64,000 bases of DNA from Leptodactylus fallax (taxonomy: Eukaryota; Chordata; Amphibia; Anura; Leptodactylidae), in assembly GCA_947044405.1 (NCBI GenBank), contig CAMRHE010000169.1, positions 2,356,501 through 2,420,500 on the forward strand, in the 5' to 3' direction. The translations under genes and the position numbers were made by a program. Below, piece by piece: positions 21,490 through 32,232 of this stretch (position 1 is its first letter; every line of letters begins with the position of its first letter). Under the pieces are notes generated by a model. That model was not told the origin of the DNA and made no database searches. It saw only the letters and a program-made list of their open reading frames with translations.

Positions 21490-22001
21490 ATGGGTATTAT
21501 AGTTCCACAGTGTATATTAAAATGCAAAGGTTCAATCTCACTATTCAATCCTGCTGACATACAAGTATTCAAATTGAAAATCCAGGAAATTTTGGCTCAA
21601 GACATTTTATTAACAAAATCCCCACCTTTCCAGTCATGTTTAACTATTTTCAAACCATTCACACTTGATCCTGTGAACTGGCCTTTATGTATGTACCTAT
21701 AGTGTCAGGATAAAGGATGTACCTTATATTTCCTCAGAATGCTATACATATGTTCATTCAGTCTCCTGTACATAGGGCACTTTGTACGTCCTATGTACAT
21801 TTTATTACATAGAAATTTCTGGAAGCCGAAACCAGGTGTGGACACTACACAGAGAGAAGGTATAAAGGAAAGACTTGTACATTCTGTGTTTTGTGTTGAA
21901 AAAACACAAAAAAGAATTCTTTCAGTAATGCTTCTGGCCCAAAGACCAACAAGGCCATCACCCAATGCACTTACACTTAGTGGAAGGTCAGTTATAACCA
22001 C
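21490..22001 (-). pseudogene. Penelope GIY-YIG endonuclease and C terminus, broken
   Basis: The frame at 22001-21705 contains MYIGRTKCPMYRRLNEH, the YIG core with the following Arg and Glu-His of the GIY-YIG nuclease typical of Penelope-like elements, which nicks target DNA. After a stop, another frame reads SWIFNLNTCMSAGLN (near 21600-21545), matching the conserved W-I-F-x-L-x-T...G-L-N C-terminal motif of these proteins. The two pieces are in different frames with stops between. The N-terminal reverse-transcriptase domain is not present. The family call rests on motif recognition. Confidence 0.72.
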
Positions 22002-22231
22002 CCCATAATATCTTCTCCTTGAACACGCTCTCTGCAGTCCACACTGGGCTTTCTTTCAGAGCATCCATCAATATGTACAACAATCAAAGAAAATCACAGA
22101 GAGCAAGTAATGTAGGTTCATTTGTCTTTGTCTATGTAGAGAAATATTGTCTACCATATCTCTGCTTTATGCTGACATAATTTTTTAATTGTCCTTCAAT
22201 TTATTTTGGATATTATAAAGCTTCCAAATTT

Positions 22232-22440
22232 AGGCCGGGCGCCATGTAGCGGAAACGCGGAGGTTTGGCCGTGGTGAAAATGCTGCAGAAAAAAACACGG
22301 AGTTTAGCAGTCACTGCAAAGGGAATCCCATCCACACATTGCGGAAAAATACATGAAGCGTACACACTGCGATTTCCAAAACCGTTGCTCAGCAGCTCCC
22401 CTCCTCCAAAAATGGAATAAATCGCGATCAAAGAATCATA
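22232..22440. repeat. Partial palindromic MITE (GGCCGGGCGCCATGTAGCG type)
   Basis: The left end 'ttaggccgggcgccatgtagcggaaacgcgg' and the 'tccacacattgcggaaaaata' core match the MITE at 53790-54075. The right end is missing; the unclassified repeat follows directly. The 22002-22231 stretch before it shows nothing. Confidence 0.5.
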
Positions 22441-22808
22441 CAATTCGCAAAATGTTATTAATAAAAACTACAAATTGCCCACTAGAAAAGGCGTTAAACC
22501 ATAACAAAAATTATATAAATTTGGTATCGCCGTGATCGTACTGACCCACACAATATAGGTAACAAGTCATTTTTACCGTACAGTAAATGCTGTACAAAAT
22601 GGAGTTTGTAAGAAATTGTGCAGTTCAATTCCGCTCCATTCTGAATTTTTTTCCCAGCATTCCAGTACAGCATATGGAAAATTAAATGGCCACTATGAAG
22701 TACAATTTGTCCTGCAAAAAATAAGCCCTCATATGACTTAGCTTTTGTGAAGTCAAGAGGAAAAAAATTAAACACAAAATCAGAAAATCAGTGTGGCTTA
22801 AGGGGTTA
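22440..22808 (+). repeat. Unclassified interspersed repeat, copy 2
   Basis: It contains 'ggtatcgccgtgatcgtactgacc', a 'gtcatttttaccgta.agtaaatgctgta' segment, 'ccgctccattctgaattttttt' and a terminal 'cttaaggggttaaa'. These are shared with the copies at 280-797, 25640-25915, 30060-30440 and 39195-39680. The minus-strand frame at 22494-22775 is not a gene. Confidence 0.65.
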
Positions 22809-22809
22809 A

Positions 22810-24165
22810 ATAATTGTCACACCATACAAAAAATGTTGCCGACCCTTAAATCAAAGCTTGTTGCATGGTCAGAGAGAAGTTTATTAAATGCTTCCCTCCA
22901 TTTCTCTGTCTGTGGTTTCTGCCCCAACTTTTTCTGCTCCTCTCTCCTAATACTTCACTGTTACTGAGCAGAACCTAGAGTAACAGTTATAACAACAACA
23001 TGCAAGGTAGAAGGAAACTCAGTGGTTGTTAAATAGAATATGTCCTTCCAGTCTTGCGGGCTTGAGGATGGCATCTCTATCAGAAGTACAACAGATAGGC
23101 AAGTAGAAGTTATAGACGGTACCCCAGAGGGCAAGGTGTGGCAGGGGCATGGTGTGCCCGCTCTATAGTAAAGAGGGAGAGAACACATCAGCTGCTAAGG
23201 TTTTTCAGGCAGTCCAAATATACAAATATTATTTTGTCTGAGGCAATGTTCTCAGTTATCGGCCCGGTCAACCATGGCTGCCATCTGTCTCTGTAATCTG
23301 GGCAGTGATATGACATTGGACATCTTCTACATCAGAGATTCTGTATTCAGTCTGGGGGGTGCTCCTAAAGTTTCTACATGTCATGATGAAGGATAACAAA
23401 ATCCTCTACTTTATTTAGCAGCATAGACAGGAATTTATGGCAGCTAATAGTTCTGAAATATTTGGTCCATATGTAAGGGATATGCCAAAACTTCTTGAGG
23501 AGAGACCATTCGTGGTGCATTAGGAGACCCATCAAACTAGGACAAAGAGGGTTCTGGGGAGTCAGTTTGGGACAAAGCCTGTGTTCTAGAGTACTGCTCA
23601 AGTTTTTTTTTTTTTGTTTTTTTTTTATCTGCATTGGCCTGGATTTTAGAATGAGTTGTGAAAGTGAAGGGAACATTATTACCCAAAACCTCCAGAGATT
23701 GAAATGGAGGTTCTTCGGCTGCAGATTCATCAACAGAAGGAAATTAAAAATATGCAATAGATCTGCTCCTCACCTTCTTTTTACTGCCGCCTTTAATTAA
23801 GCAATATAGAAATGTGGAGAACTCGTATAAATTAGTACCCACTTAGATTAACACAATGCAGTACACCATTCAGCCACAAGATGGAGCTGCAATCCCAGAG
23901 TCTGTATAATAGCAAGCAGTGACCATTATTAAGTTGAGGGGAACAAATCACAGACTGTGCCATGCAATATCTGAGAGTAATGAATTCAGGAATATACTGC
24001 AGAGGGAAGTGTACATTTATTTACTAAAAGAGGAGAGATAAATATATTACTTTTTTACAATCTTTTTTATTGTAGATTTTTTTGTACATGATTATGAGGG
24101 CTGCCATCTTGCCTGAGCTTCTCTTTTGCTCTGTTAATAGCATTTAGTGATATGCTTTACATCAT
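22810..24165. other. Unannotated stretch
   Basis: No family could be assigned. A 127-codon minus frame at 23374-23757 has no motif I recognise and crosses an A/T homopolymer run (about 23606-23626). The frame may be chance. Confidence 0.45.
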
Positions 24166-24174
24166 AGTTATGGC

Positions 24175-25352
24175 CATGGTTGTAAATAGCAAAGACTGGG
24201 TCCCTCAGCAAACTTTTGACTTGGGCCCCGCCCACGGCATAGCACCCCCTTTCCTGGCCCCCACACAGTATAACGCCCTATTTACACGCACTATAATGTC
24301 CCAAAGTGGCCTCCAGAGAGTATAATGTCAGATAGCGGCCCCTCCACACAGTATAATGTCCCACAGTGGCCCCTGAAAACAGTATTATGCCCCATAATGG
24401 CCCCTGCACAGTATTATGCCCCATAGTGGCCCCTGCACACAGTAATATGCCCCACAGTGGCCCCTGCACACAGTATTATGCCCCATAGTAGCCACTGCAC
24501 ACAGTATTATGCCCCACAGTGGCCCCTGCACACAGTATTATGCCCCACAGTGACCCCTGCACACAGTATTATGCCCCATAGTGGCCCCTGCACACAGTAT
24601 TATGCCCCACAGTGGCCTCTGCAAACAATATTATGCCCCATAGTGGCCCCTGCACACAGTATTATGCCCCATAGTGGCCCCTGCACACAGTATTATGCCG
24701 TATAGTGGATAACCCATGAACTATTATAATACTCTGGGGTTTTTTCAGACCCAAGAGTATAATGATTGGAGATCCGGGAGGTGACAAACATTAGAACCAA
24801 TGTTATTTACCTCTCCCGGGATCCGGCGCACTCCTTGCTGCTTTTGGCCCTCTTCAATGTCGGTACAGATGTCACGAGGGTCAGGCTTGCGTTGCAACGC
24901 ATAATGACGCAGGCCTGGCCCACATGACGTCTGGGACGTCACCAAAGAGGCCTGAAGACTGTTGGAAAATGCCGGATTGCAGGAGAGGTTAGAAAAACTG
25001 GTTTTTATGTTTCCTCACCTCCCCTGGCTCTGCAATCAGTATAATGATAGCAGTATTTGTTGGAGTTTGTCCAACAAATACTCTCGCCGCGGGACCATGG
25101 CCTCACTTACCGATCCCGGCTCCTGCTCACAGCCACCTCCGCTTCGCCTTCTGCCCTCCAGGGTGGCCCCAGCAATATGATATGGGATGCAGAAGGGGAA
25201 GCGGAGGCGGACGTGAGCAGGAGCAGTTTTACCCCAGCAGGTAACAGCCTATTAAAAAAAAAAAAAAAAAGCATCATGGTTCCGCTGGGCCCCCTAAGGT
25301 CCTGGGCCCTGTGGCAGCTGACACCGTGGCTACCCCAGTATTTACACCACTG
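24175..25352 (+). mobile_element. hAT-type element A with minisatellite
   Basis: An exact 8-bp duplication GTTATGGC flanks it (24167-24174 and 25353-25360). The ends are inverted: CATGGTTGTAAATA on the left; the complement of the right end reads CAGTGGTGTAAATA. Length 1,178 bp, with no transposase. Inside are a 31-bp minisatellite (24261-24706), a GTCACG-rich segment also found in element B, and an A-run near 25254. 8-bp duplication with CAGNG-type ends is the hAT signature. Confidence 0.88.
24261..24706 (+). repeat. 31-bp minisatellite (about 14 units)
   Basis: The unit, given in two parts, is TAGTGGCCCCTGCACA then CAGTATTATGCCCCA, 31 bp in all. Changes are mostly CAT/CAC and single substitutions; the first units are more diverged. 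Open frames across it on both strands are periodic artefacts. Homologous arrays occur at 42190-42890 (reversed) and 57340-57668. Confidence 0.92.
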
Positions 25353-25360
25353 GTTATGGC

Positions 25361-25639
25361 CATAGGCAGCAATAGATTGGAGCCAATTCATTGAGGTCTA
25401 TGAGAGAGCTTTCTAGACATGCTCCATGCAGGCAGTAGAGCAGATAAGCTGTGACATCATTTATGGTCAGTAGTGGATGTAATGAGAGGTCAAAATGGGT
25501 GTTAACTATAGAAATGTGAAGTTCTATTATGATCTTGTCAGTCTTGTTTGTGATGTAAATGAGGTCACATTCCCTTCAGAAACTGAAAACAAAGTATGGT
25601 AATCAATAGTTTGTACCCTAAAGTTGTACTCTAAAGAAT
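25361..25639. other. Unannotated stretch
   Basis: No recognisable element or coding signal between the hAT target duplication and the next repeat copy. Confidence 0.5.
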
Positions 25640-25915
25640 CACACTATCACAAAATAATAAAATATAACAACTGTATAAATTAGGTATCTCTGTAATTGTA
25701 ATGTCCTGAAGAATAAAGTTGATATATTATTTATATTGCATGATGAATGCTGTAAAATTATATTCAAAAACACAATGATCAAATGGCTTTTTTTCCATTC
25801 CCCCCCCCCAAAAAAAAAAAAAAAAAAGTTGTTCTATACATTACATTAACCAAAATAATGCCTATAAAAATACAATTTGTCATGAAAAATACAAGGTCAA
25901 ATAATAACTGATTAA
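25640..25915 (+). repeat. Unclassified interspersed repeat, copy 3
   Basis: It shares 'aaattaggtatctctgtaattgta', 'gaataaagttgata', 'gcatgatgaatgctgtaaaa' and 'atacaatttgtcatgaaaaata' with the other copies. It includes a C8 and A17 run near 25801-25826. Confidence 0.55.
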
Positions 25916-26340
25916 AAGGGAAGAGCTTACCCTCGGTCTACTCTCGGGGTGGTGGTCTCAATAGCCTCTGAAGTCAAGCAGGTGCTGGAACCCAAGGAGG
26001 CTAAGCATGAAAAGGTCTTCATGTGGCTATTTAGAAAGAAGATGTACTGTATGACCCGAGAACAAGGCCTGATTATAGTTCCAAGAGATGGGGCAGGAGG
26101 GCAGAGTCCTTGTCCAGGAAGAAGGTATATGGCTGAAAACAGGAATGCTGTTGTTGATCTGTTTTGCCTACTTTTCCAGGTAATTCTCTTGTTCTAACAC
26201 ATGAAAAAACCTTAGTAAAACTTTATAAATAGCAACCCGGTTGTAGAAAAAGAAGAATAAAAAGGTACTGTTGGAAGATGGAAAAGGACCATTGGACCAT
26301 AGATGGAGAAAAACTTGTACTGTACTTTATAGCAGTGGTC
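25916..26340. other. Unannotated stretch
   Basis: An 82-codon frame at 25949-26197 has no recognised motif. No inverted ends found. Confidence 0.4.
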
Positions 26341-26391
26341 CATGGCCCAGTAGAGACTAATACTGCTGCAGCCCCTATAGCTACACCTCTG
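26341..26391 (-). mobile_element. hAT end fragment
   Basis: On the minus strand, CAGAGGTGTAGCTATAGGGG begins at 26391. It matches hAT-type ends such as those at 24175-25352 and 30990-31166. I could not find the partner end or an 8-bp duplication. Confidence 0.4.
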
Positions 26392-26803
26392 ATACCTACA
26401 AATAGCCACAAGTGCTCTAAATTTCCTCCAGTGTTGCTAATTTAGCAGTAAATATCATTCTCACCCTCCGCCTGATGATTATCTCTGCTTTGCTTTATTA
26501 GTTGGTGGCCACATAGGCATGTTTTTATTCCTATTAAAGGTTTCTACACTGTATTATTATTGCTTTTGGGGGCATTTTGCAATTTATTGTTATAAATCCC
26601 TGTACATTCTGGGATTAAGTGTCCAGTAGGTGGCTTGTATGCACAAACATATAGGAAAATGCTATTAGGGTTACCTACTGGACTTCTAAGTCCAGAATGA
26701 GCAGGATATTAGATTAAAAAAATACAATTATAATGGATCTTTCTCCACAAAATTATATATCAATCTTCTCAGCTTCTCCTGCTCATCTTGACAGGTTCAC
26801 TTT
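26392..26803. other. Unannotated stretch
   Basis: AT-rich sequence with no recognisable element. Confidence 0.5.
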
Positions 26804-27117
26804 AAAGGGATATTCTTTTCCAAGACATATATGGCATAGTAACAGCATATTCCAAAAATGCCTGATAAGTGGGAGCTTCTTGCTTCTGTATCCAGCAATT
26901 TCTCCTTCACATGCATGCATGCACGCAGTAGTTTAGGGGATTACAGAAATACATAGAAGTTTCACAATACAAAATAGGGAAAGCCACTCAAATGCAGGAC
27001 AAGATATCCACCTCATCTCCACCCCTCTGGGGTGCAAAAACTATCAATAATTTATGGTACTGCCTGAGGATATGCAATAAATGTCTCAGATGGGAATACC
27101 CCTATAAAAGGAGTAAA
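26804..27117. repeat. Palindromic MITE, TTTAAAGGGATATTC end
   Basis: The left end AAAGGGATATTCTTTTCC is matched by the complement of the right end (TAGGGGTATTCCCATCTGAG). A similar copy lies at 31904-32232. No coding capacity. Probable TTAA-targeting family. Confidence 0.55.
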
Positions 27118-27227
27118 AGTGATGCACTGTGTTACTGTATGTCTAATGGATCTGATGAAGCAACATATTAACCAAGGATTTAAAGAGAATGCCAATCATT
27201 TTCTGCATTAAGTATAACACAGTCAGG

Positions 27228-27480
27228 CTAAGTGCACACTTGCGCCGGGCTCTCTGACAGACTTCAATGGGGTCCGTGGGTAACCGCTGTTTTATTGAAC
27301 AGGCTGATAAAACAGAGGTTACCCGCAGACCCCATAGACTATATTGGGGTCCATCGGGTTTACAACGATTTTATACTGAAACTCTGTGCAGGACTTTTCT
27401 CTCTGCCGATTTTCGGCAGAATCTGTGGTGAAGTCTCCTACAAAGACACAGATGTGGACCTAGCCTCACAGTTTTGCCTG
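27228..27480. repeat. MITE-like repeat
   Basis: It begins 'aggctaagtgcacacttgcgcc' and ends 'gtggacctagcctca', so the ends are inverted (GGCTAAGT / ACCTAGCC). A pair of inverted blocks inside (GGGGTCCGTGGGTAACC and GGTTACCCGCAGACCCC, near 27270-27345) forms a hairpin. The 92-codon frame through it is not a gene. Confidence 0.55.
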
Positions 27481-28340
27481 GAGTGCTCCTTTACGTTGCT
27501 TACAGTATAAATCCTTAGTACCCTCCATAACATCGCCAGCCACACCGTTCAGCCGATAATAGCACCAATCACTCAGTATACCATTAGTACTTACCTGCCT
27601 CTATGTACCTCTCTTATTAAATTTTTTTTGGGAAACCAAATTACACACATAAATATCTACAGAAGTTTTTACGGTATCCCATTCTAAATCCATAAGTTTT
27701 ATCATAATGTTGATCCCCAATTTGCAGCTAAAACAGCTTCCACCCTTCTGGGAAGGTTTCTATAAGATTTTGGAGTGCGTCTATTGGAACTTTTTCCCAG
27801 TCACCGAAAAGAGTAAGGGGGCCCTGTAGTGGTGGCTGCTACAGGGCCCACAGCATATGGAGGGCCCACACACATTAAGACATAGAAATAGAGGATTGCT
27901 CATCCTCCACAGTATTCTTCCTCTTGGAACACCGACTTGAGCTTCCTCAAACTGTCGGGTCAAAGAGAAGAGGGAAGGGGAGGGCTCAAACCCACCTGAA
28001 ATTCTATTAGCATAGGGGAAAAGTGGAGAAAGATAGAGAAAAGGAGACAAGCAATACCTGTCCTCTCAGCAGCTCAAAGTGGTGAACACTGCTGAGTGGT
28101 TGGTGCAGCAGAGGAAGACTGCAGCAATCAGCAAGGAGAATACACAGGAAAAGCCATGGAGGACTGCGAAAGCAAACTTTCGCTTCAATATCCATATCCT
28201 CTTCTGTCCTCTTCTGGCACCTGCCATGCTGCTCTAATGTCTCCTTATCTCTGCCTTGCAAGCAGAGTCAGAGATGCCAAGGCTTGCTAATTTAATATTG
28301 AACTCTGCCTGTGTCAATAGGGATTGTTTAGTATTTTATG
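27481..28340. other. Unannotated stretch
   Basis: No gene. A GC-richer block near 27805-27870 with CCTGTAG...CTACAGGG forms a short hairpin and resembles hAT-end sequence (gggccc-rich), but no duplication was found. Frames near 27780-28290 carry no motif. Confidence 0.45.
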
Positions 28341-28343
28341 TTA

Positions 28344-29992
28344 CAGTCATATGAAAAAGTTTGGGCACCCCTATTAATCTTAATCATTTTTAATTCTAAA
28401 TATTTGGGTGTTTGCAACAGCCATTTCAATTTGATATATCTAATAACTGATGGACACAGTAATATTTCAGGATTGAAATGAGGTTTATTGTACTAACAGA
28501 AAATGTGCAATATGCATTAAACCAAAATTTGACCGATGCAAAAATTTGGGTACCCTTATCATTTTATTGATTTGAATACTCCTAACCACTTTTTACTGAC
28601 TTACTGAAGTACAAAATTGGTTTTGTAACCTCACTGAGCTTTGAACTTCATAGCCAGGTGTATCCAATCATGAGAAAAGGTATTTAAGGTGGCCAATTGC
28701 AAGTTGTTCTCCTATTTGAATCTCCTCTGAAGAGTGGCATCATGGGCTCCTCAAAACAACTCTCAAATGATCTGAAAACAAAGATTGTTCAACATAGTTG
28801 TTCAGGGGAAGGATACAAAAAGTTGTCTCAGAGATTTAACCTGTCAGTTTCCACTGTGAGGAACATAGTAAGGAAATGGAAGACCACAGGGACAGTTCTT
28901 GTTAAGCCCAGAAGTGGCAGGCCAAGAAAAATATCAGAAAGGCAGAGAAGAAGAATGGTGAGAACAGCCAAGGACAATCCACAGACCACCTCCAAAGAGC
29001 TGCAGCATCATCTTGCTGCAGATGGTGTCACTGTGCATCGGTCAACAATACAGCACACTTTGAACAAGGATAAGCTGTATGGGAGAGTGATGCGAAAGAA
29101 GCCGTTTCTGAAAGCACGCCACAAACAGAGTCGCCTGAGGTATGCAAAAGCACATTTGGACAAGCCAGCTTCATTTTGGAAGAAGGTCCTGTGGACTGAT
29201 GAAACAAAGATTGAGTTGTTTGGTCATACAAAAAGGCGTTATGCATGGCGTCAAAAAAACACAGCATTCCAAGATAAACACTTGCTACCCACTGTAAAAT
29301 TTGGTGGAGGTTCCATCATGCTTTGGGGCTGTGTGGCCAATGCCGGCACCGGGAATCTTGTTAAAGTTGAGGGTCGCATGGATTCATCTCAGTATCAGCA
29401 GATTCTTGAGAATAATGTACAAGAATCAGTGACGAATTTGAAGTTACGCCGGGGATGGATATTTCAGCAAGACAATGATCCAAAACACAGCTCCAAATCT
29501 ACTCAGGCATTCATGCAGAGGAACAATTACAATGTTCTGGAATGGCCATCCCAGTCCCCAGACCTGAATATCATTGAACATCTGTGGGATAATTTGAAGC
29601 GGGCTGTCCATGCTCGGCGACCATCAAACTTAACTGAACTGGAATTGTTTTGTAAAGAGGAATGGTCAAAAATACCTTCATCCAGGATCCAGGAACTGAT
29701 TAAAAGCTACAGGAAGCGACTAGAGGCTGTTATTTTTGCAAAAGGAGGATCTACTAAATATTAATGTCACTTTTCTGTTGAGGTGCCCATACTTTTGCAC
29801 CGGTCAAATTTTGGTTTAATGCATATTGCACATTTTCTGTTAGTACAATAAACCTCATTTCAATCCTGAAATATTACTGTGTCCATCAGTTATTAGATAT
29901 ATCAAATTGAAATGGCTGTTGCAAACACCCAAATATTTAGAACTAAAAATGATTAAGATTAATAGGGGTGCCCAAACTTTTTCATATGACTG
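28344..29992 (+). mobile_element. Tc1/mariner element 3, structurally intact
   Basis: TA flanks both ends (28342-28343, 29993-29994). Terminal inverted repeats of about 210 bp (starting CAGTCATATGAAAAAGTTTG) differ at only two positions over the outer 190 bp by eye. An outer AAAAAGTTTGGGCACC and inner AAAATTTGGGTACC pair gives an IR/DR layout. Length 1,649 bp. The transposase frame is open from start to stop. Confidence 0.95.
28742..29764 (+). CDS. Tc1 transposase, intact (340 residues)
   Basis: This DDE transposase binds the element's inverted repeats and moves it by cut-and-paste into TA sites in the nucleus. The ATG at 28742 (MGSSKQLSNDLK) was chosen because it matches the N termini of the other Tc1 copies here; the frame is open for 15 codons upstream. 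An N-terminal helix-turn-helix (KKLSQRFNLSVSTVRNIVRKW) and a second one (residues about 70-115) are joined by GRPRKIS. The catalytic core shows WTDETKIELFG (Asp), [10 protein letters not shown] (Asp) and LNIIEHLW (Glu), with 34 residues between the last two. Other copies have NPIE; here it is NIIE. It ends KGGSTKY. Full length, no stops or frameshifts: the only such transposase in the window. Confidence 0.95.
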   Translation: MGSSKQLSNDLKTKIVQHSCSGEGYKKLSQRFNLSVSTVRNIVRKWKTTGTVLVKPRSGRPRKISERQRRRMVRTAKDNPQTTSKELQHHLAADGVTVHRSTIQHTLNKDKLYGRVMRKKPFLKARHKQSRLRYAKAHLDKPASFWKKVLWTDETKIELFGHTKRRYAWRQKNTAFQDKHLLPTVKFGGGSIMLWGCVANAGTGNLVKVEGRMDSSQYQQILENNVQESVTNLKLRRGWIFQQDNDPKHSSKSTQAFMQRNNYNVLEWPSQSPDLNIIEHLWDNLKRAVHARRPSNLTELELFCKEEWSKIPSSRIQELIKSYRKRLEAVIFAKGGSTKY

Positions 29993-30059
29993 TATAAGTA
30001 ATATAATGCATGTTGGATCAAACCTACAGGAAGGTTGGGGGGGGGGAACTACTAAAAAA

Positions 30060-30440
30060 AAAAAGATTTAAATCAGCCCCCTTTCCCTAGATTACATACA
30101 AAAATAAACAAACATATCAGGTATCCCTGCATCAAAAATGTCCATACTGTTTAAATATAACAATATTTATCCCATATGTTGAACGCTAAATGGTTATATC
30201 GTTGTTTTTGCCTCCAATACAATATAATAAAAAGTGATCAAACATTCAGACATTAAAAAACGGGAAAAAAAAACCCCAATATAAATATGGTATCCTTGTG
30301 ATCGTACAGACCAAGAGAATAAAGAGAATGTGTCATTTTTATCACACAGCGAATGCTATAAAAACTTTTTTTTTAATTCCACCTCATTCTGATTTTTTTT
30401 TCAGCTTCCCAATACATTGTATGGAATATTAAATGGTGAT
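30060..30440 (+). repeat. Unclassified interspersed repeat, copy 4
   Basis: It shares 'ataacaatatttatcccata.gttgaacgcta', 'tatggtatccttgtgatcgtacagacc', 'gtgtcatttttatcacacagcgaatgct' and 'aattccacctcattctga' with copies 1-3. Confidence 0.65.
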
Positions 30441-30981
30441 ACTATCAAAAAAATCTGCATTTCCGCAATTGGGGCCTCAGCCTCAACAAAACCTTTCTAC
30501 AATGTATGACAGATCTGAAAGATTTATTTGGACAAATGTCAAATTGTCTTTAAAAGCAAGGTACACATCTACAACACTTTTTATTATAGCAGAAAATTTT
30601 AGTATATATGACATGCAAGTATATGTGTGCTACTATATTATCTTTATTAACACCAAAATACAACTTTATGTCATTGAACTGATGTGTGTAAATATCGGAA
30701 AAAATATTTAGCTTCAAAGCAATTATTCCTAAATGCACCTCCTTTAAAGAACCACTAGGTGGTGATCTTTGCAAATATTTAGCATTATAGTCTAAATTCT
30801 ATTCAATTTATCTCACAAGAAAAAAAGAGGGCTTATTCACATGAGTTGATCATGGACAGCACAAAATCCTTGTATTTGTGTTTTCGATCCACTTTTAATT
30901 TGTGTGAAAAACGTATCAATGTTTTCTGTCAAAGTAATCTTTTCCCTTCTAATTCTGCAGACAGCACAATTGCTCCTAATC
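30441..30981. other. Unannotated stretch
   Basis: AT-rich with no family signal. Short frames on both strands show no motif. Confidence 0.45.
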
Positions 30982-30989
30982 AGTACAGA

Positions 30990-31166
30990 CAAGGGCACAG
31001 TTATAAGGGGTGCAGCAATAGCAGTTGCTACCGGGACCTGGACCAGGAGGGGTGCCACAAAGGTCCCTCTGCCACATACAACATACCATTATAACAAATG
31101 ACATAGGGTAGGCAGTGGCCCCATTACAGATTTTGAATTGGGACCCTGAAGTTTCAAGTTACTCCT
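30990..31166. mobile_element. hAT MITE, 177 bp
   Basis: An exact 8-bp duplication AGTACAGA lies at 30982-30989 and 31167-31174. The ends are degenerate inverted (CAAGGGCACAGTTATA, and the complement of the right end AGGAGTAACTTG). The body has the gggccc/ccagga-rich composition seen in other hAT ends here. No coding capacity; frames across it are spurious. Confidence 0.75.
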
Positions 31167-31174
31167 AGTACAGA

Positions 31175-31519
31175 GTAGGGTTACTGGATTGCTAGATGAA
31201 TTCTACACTATAACTGCTATTTCTGTGGAGTGGCACATACATAGTATTGCATACATTGCTGTTTTAGACACATACACTAATACTCATAAAGGTATTCACT
31301 GCTTATGGAACATAAATGAGTCTTGTATATCAGGTACATAAAACTTATGTAACAGAAGAAAGTTTATTATAATGAATTGGATATGACATATTTTAGTGAA
31401 CGCATTCTGTCTTAAGAGGCTTGTGTCAACAGGTAGAGATTCTCATGGCTGAATATCTGCGTTGATGGGTAGAACATAAAAGTATACCACATAGAAAGCC
31501 AGGGGTCAAGGATAAAAAC

Positions 31520-31520
<1 letters not shown>
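31175..31520. other. Unannotated stretch
   Basis: No element ends, frames or repeats recognised. Confidence 0.5.
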
Positions 31521-31565
<45 letters not shown>

Positions 31566-31567
31566 CT
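31521..31567. repeat. ATT microsatellite
   Basis: About 15 uninterrupted TAT/ATT triplets. Confidence 0.97.
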
Positions 31568-31903
31568 TCTAATCAGAAGTAAAGTAATAAAAATAGATAA
31601 AGCAGCAGAAAAATGCGTTAGCCCTACAGGTATCCTTTGGCCAGGCAGCTGGTAGATAGAACAAATAAGGACACAAGAGCACAAACATATAATTGCTTTG
31701 CTAAAAATAAAAATGCTTTGGTGGAAGACACATGCACCTGGGTGCATGAACAGCAGGATACTCACTCTATATATATTTCCATTATACTTTTCCTCCTTTT
31801 ACAATCCTGTCCAGTGTAAAAAACAGCATCAAACTAATATGAAATATGTAAACTGCACCATACAAAAATGAATTGTTTGTATTAAATTTTGTAGGTTTCA
31901 ATT
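31568..31903. other. Unannotated stretch
   Basis: Two overlapping opposite-strand frames (31562-31819) have no motif. Confidence 0.45.
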
Positions 31904-32232
31904 AAAGGGATATTCTTATCTTGAGAATAAGGATCGGCCAACCCCATCTTGCCACTGATGTGGAGAGGAAACAAAAATTAATTTCCTAAGTTTCCCATTT
32001 CGAAAACGGTGCCAATCCTTGTCTTACTGAAACTTTTAGAGGAAAGGGAGAAAGTTTGTGATATTAAATTGGACCTGAATCTGACTATTCAATATTTTGA
32101 CCATGTGGAAGGAACCCATACTGTAATTCATTCTGATGTGGATGCCATCTAAGTCATTGGATCAAAACTCCACCTCTGGGACCTATGGATATGCCATAAA
32201 CATCCAAAATGTGAATACCACTTTCCGGCACT
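31904..32232. repeat. MITE, TTAAAGGGATATTC end (second copy)
   Basis: The left end TTAAAGGGATATTCTTATCT matches 26804-26825. The right part 'ggatatgccataaacatccaaaatgtgaatacc' is inverted relative to the left (GGTATTCACATTTTGGATG). Degenerate. Confidence 0.5.

Larger units (their letters stand above)
21130..22001 (-). mobile_element. Penelope-like retroelement, 3' portion
   Basis: On the minus strand the order is GIY-YIG endonuclease fragment (about 21900-21705), C-terminal motif (about 21600-21490), hammerhead-like motif (21425-21376), then 'ccatagtgaagcggc' and a further 200 bp. This is the expected order for the 3' end of a Penelope-like element, where the endonuclease is followed by a pseudo-LTR with a hammerhead. 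The reverse transcriptase is missing. Confidence 0.7.

Noticed and set aside
23374..23757. 127-codon minus frame as a gene
   Set aside because: No recognisable domain; it crosses a homopolymer run and lacks any conserved context.
24278..24705. Repetitive proteins encoded on both strands
   Set aside because: The 31-bp unit is read in three successive frames, giving a 31-residue period; a minisatellite artefact. The same applies to 42230-42796 and 57266-57671.
24261..24706. CRISPR-like array
   Set aside because: Units are contiguous without spacers and the sequence is eukaryotic; this is a minisatellite.
25949..26197. 82-codon frame and a 5S-rRNA-like phrase 'aggaggctaagcatg'
   Set aside because: The resemblance to 5S rRNA covers only a few bases and lacks the flanking boxes; the frame has no motif.
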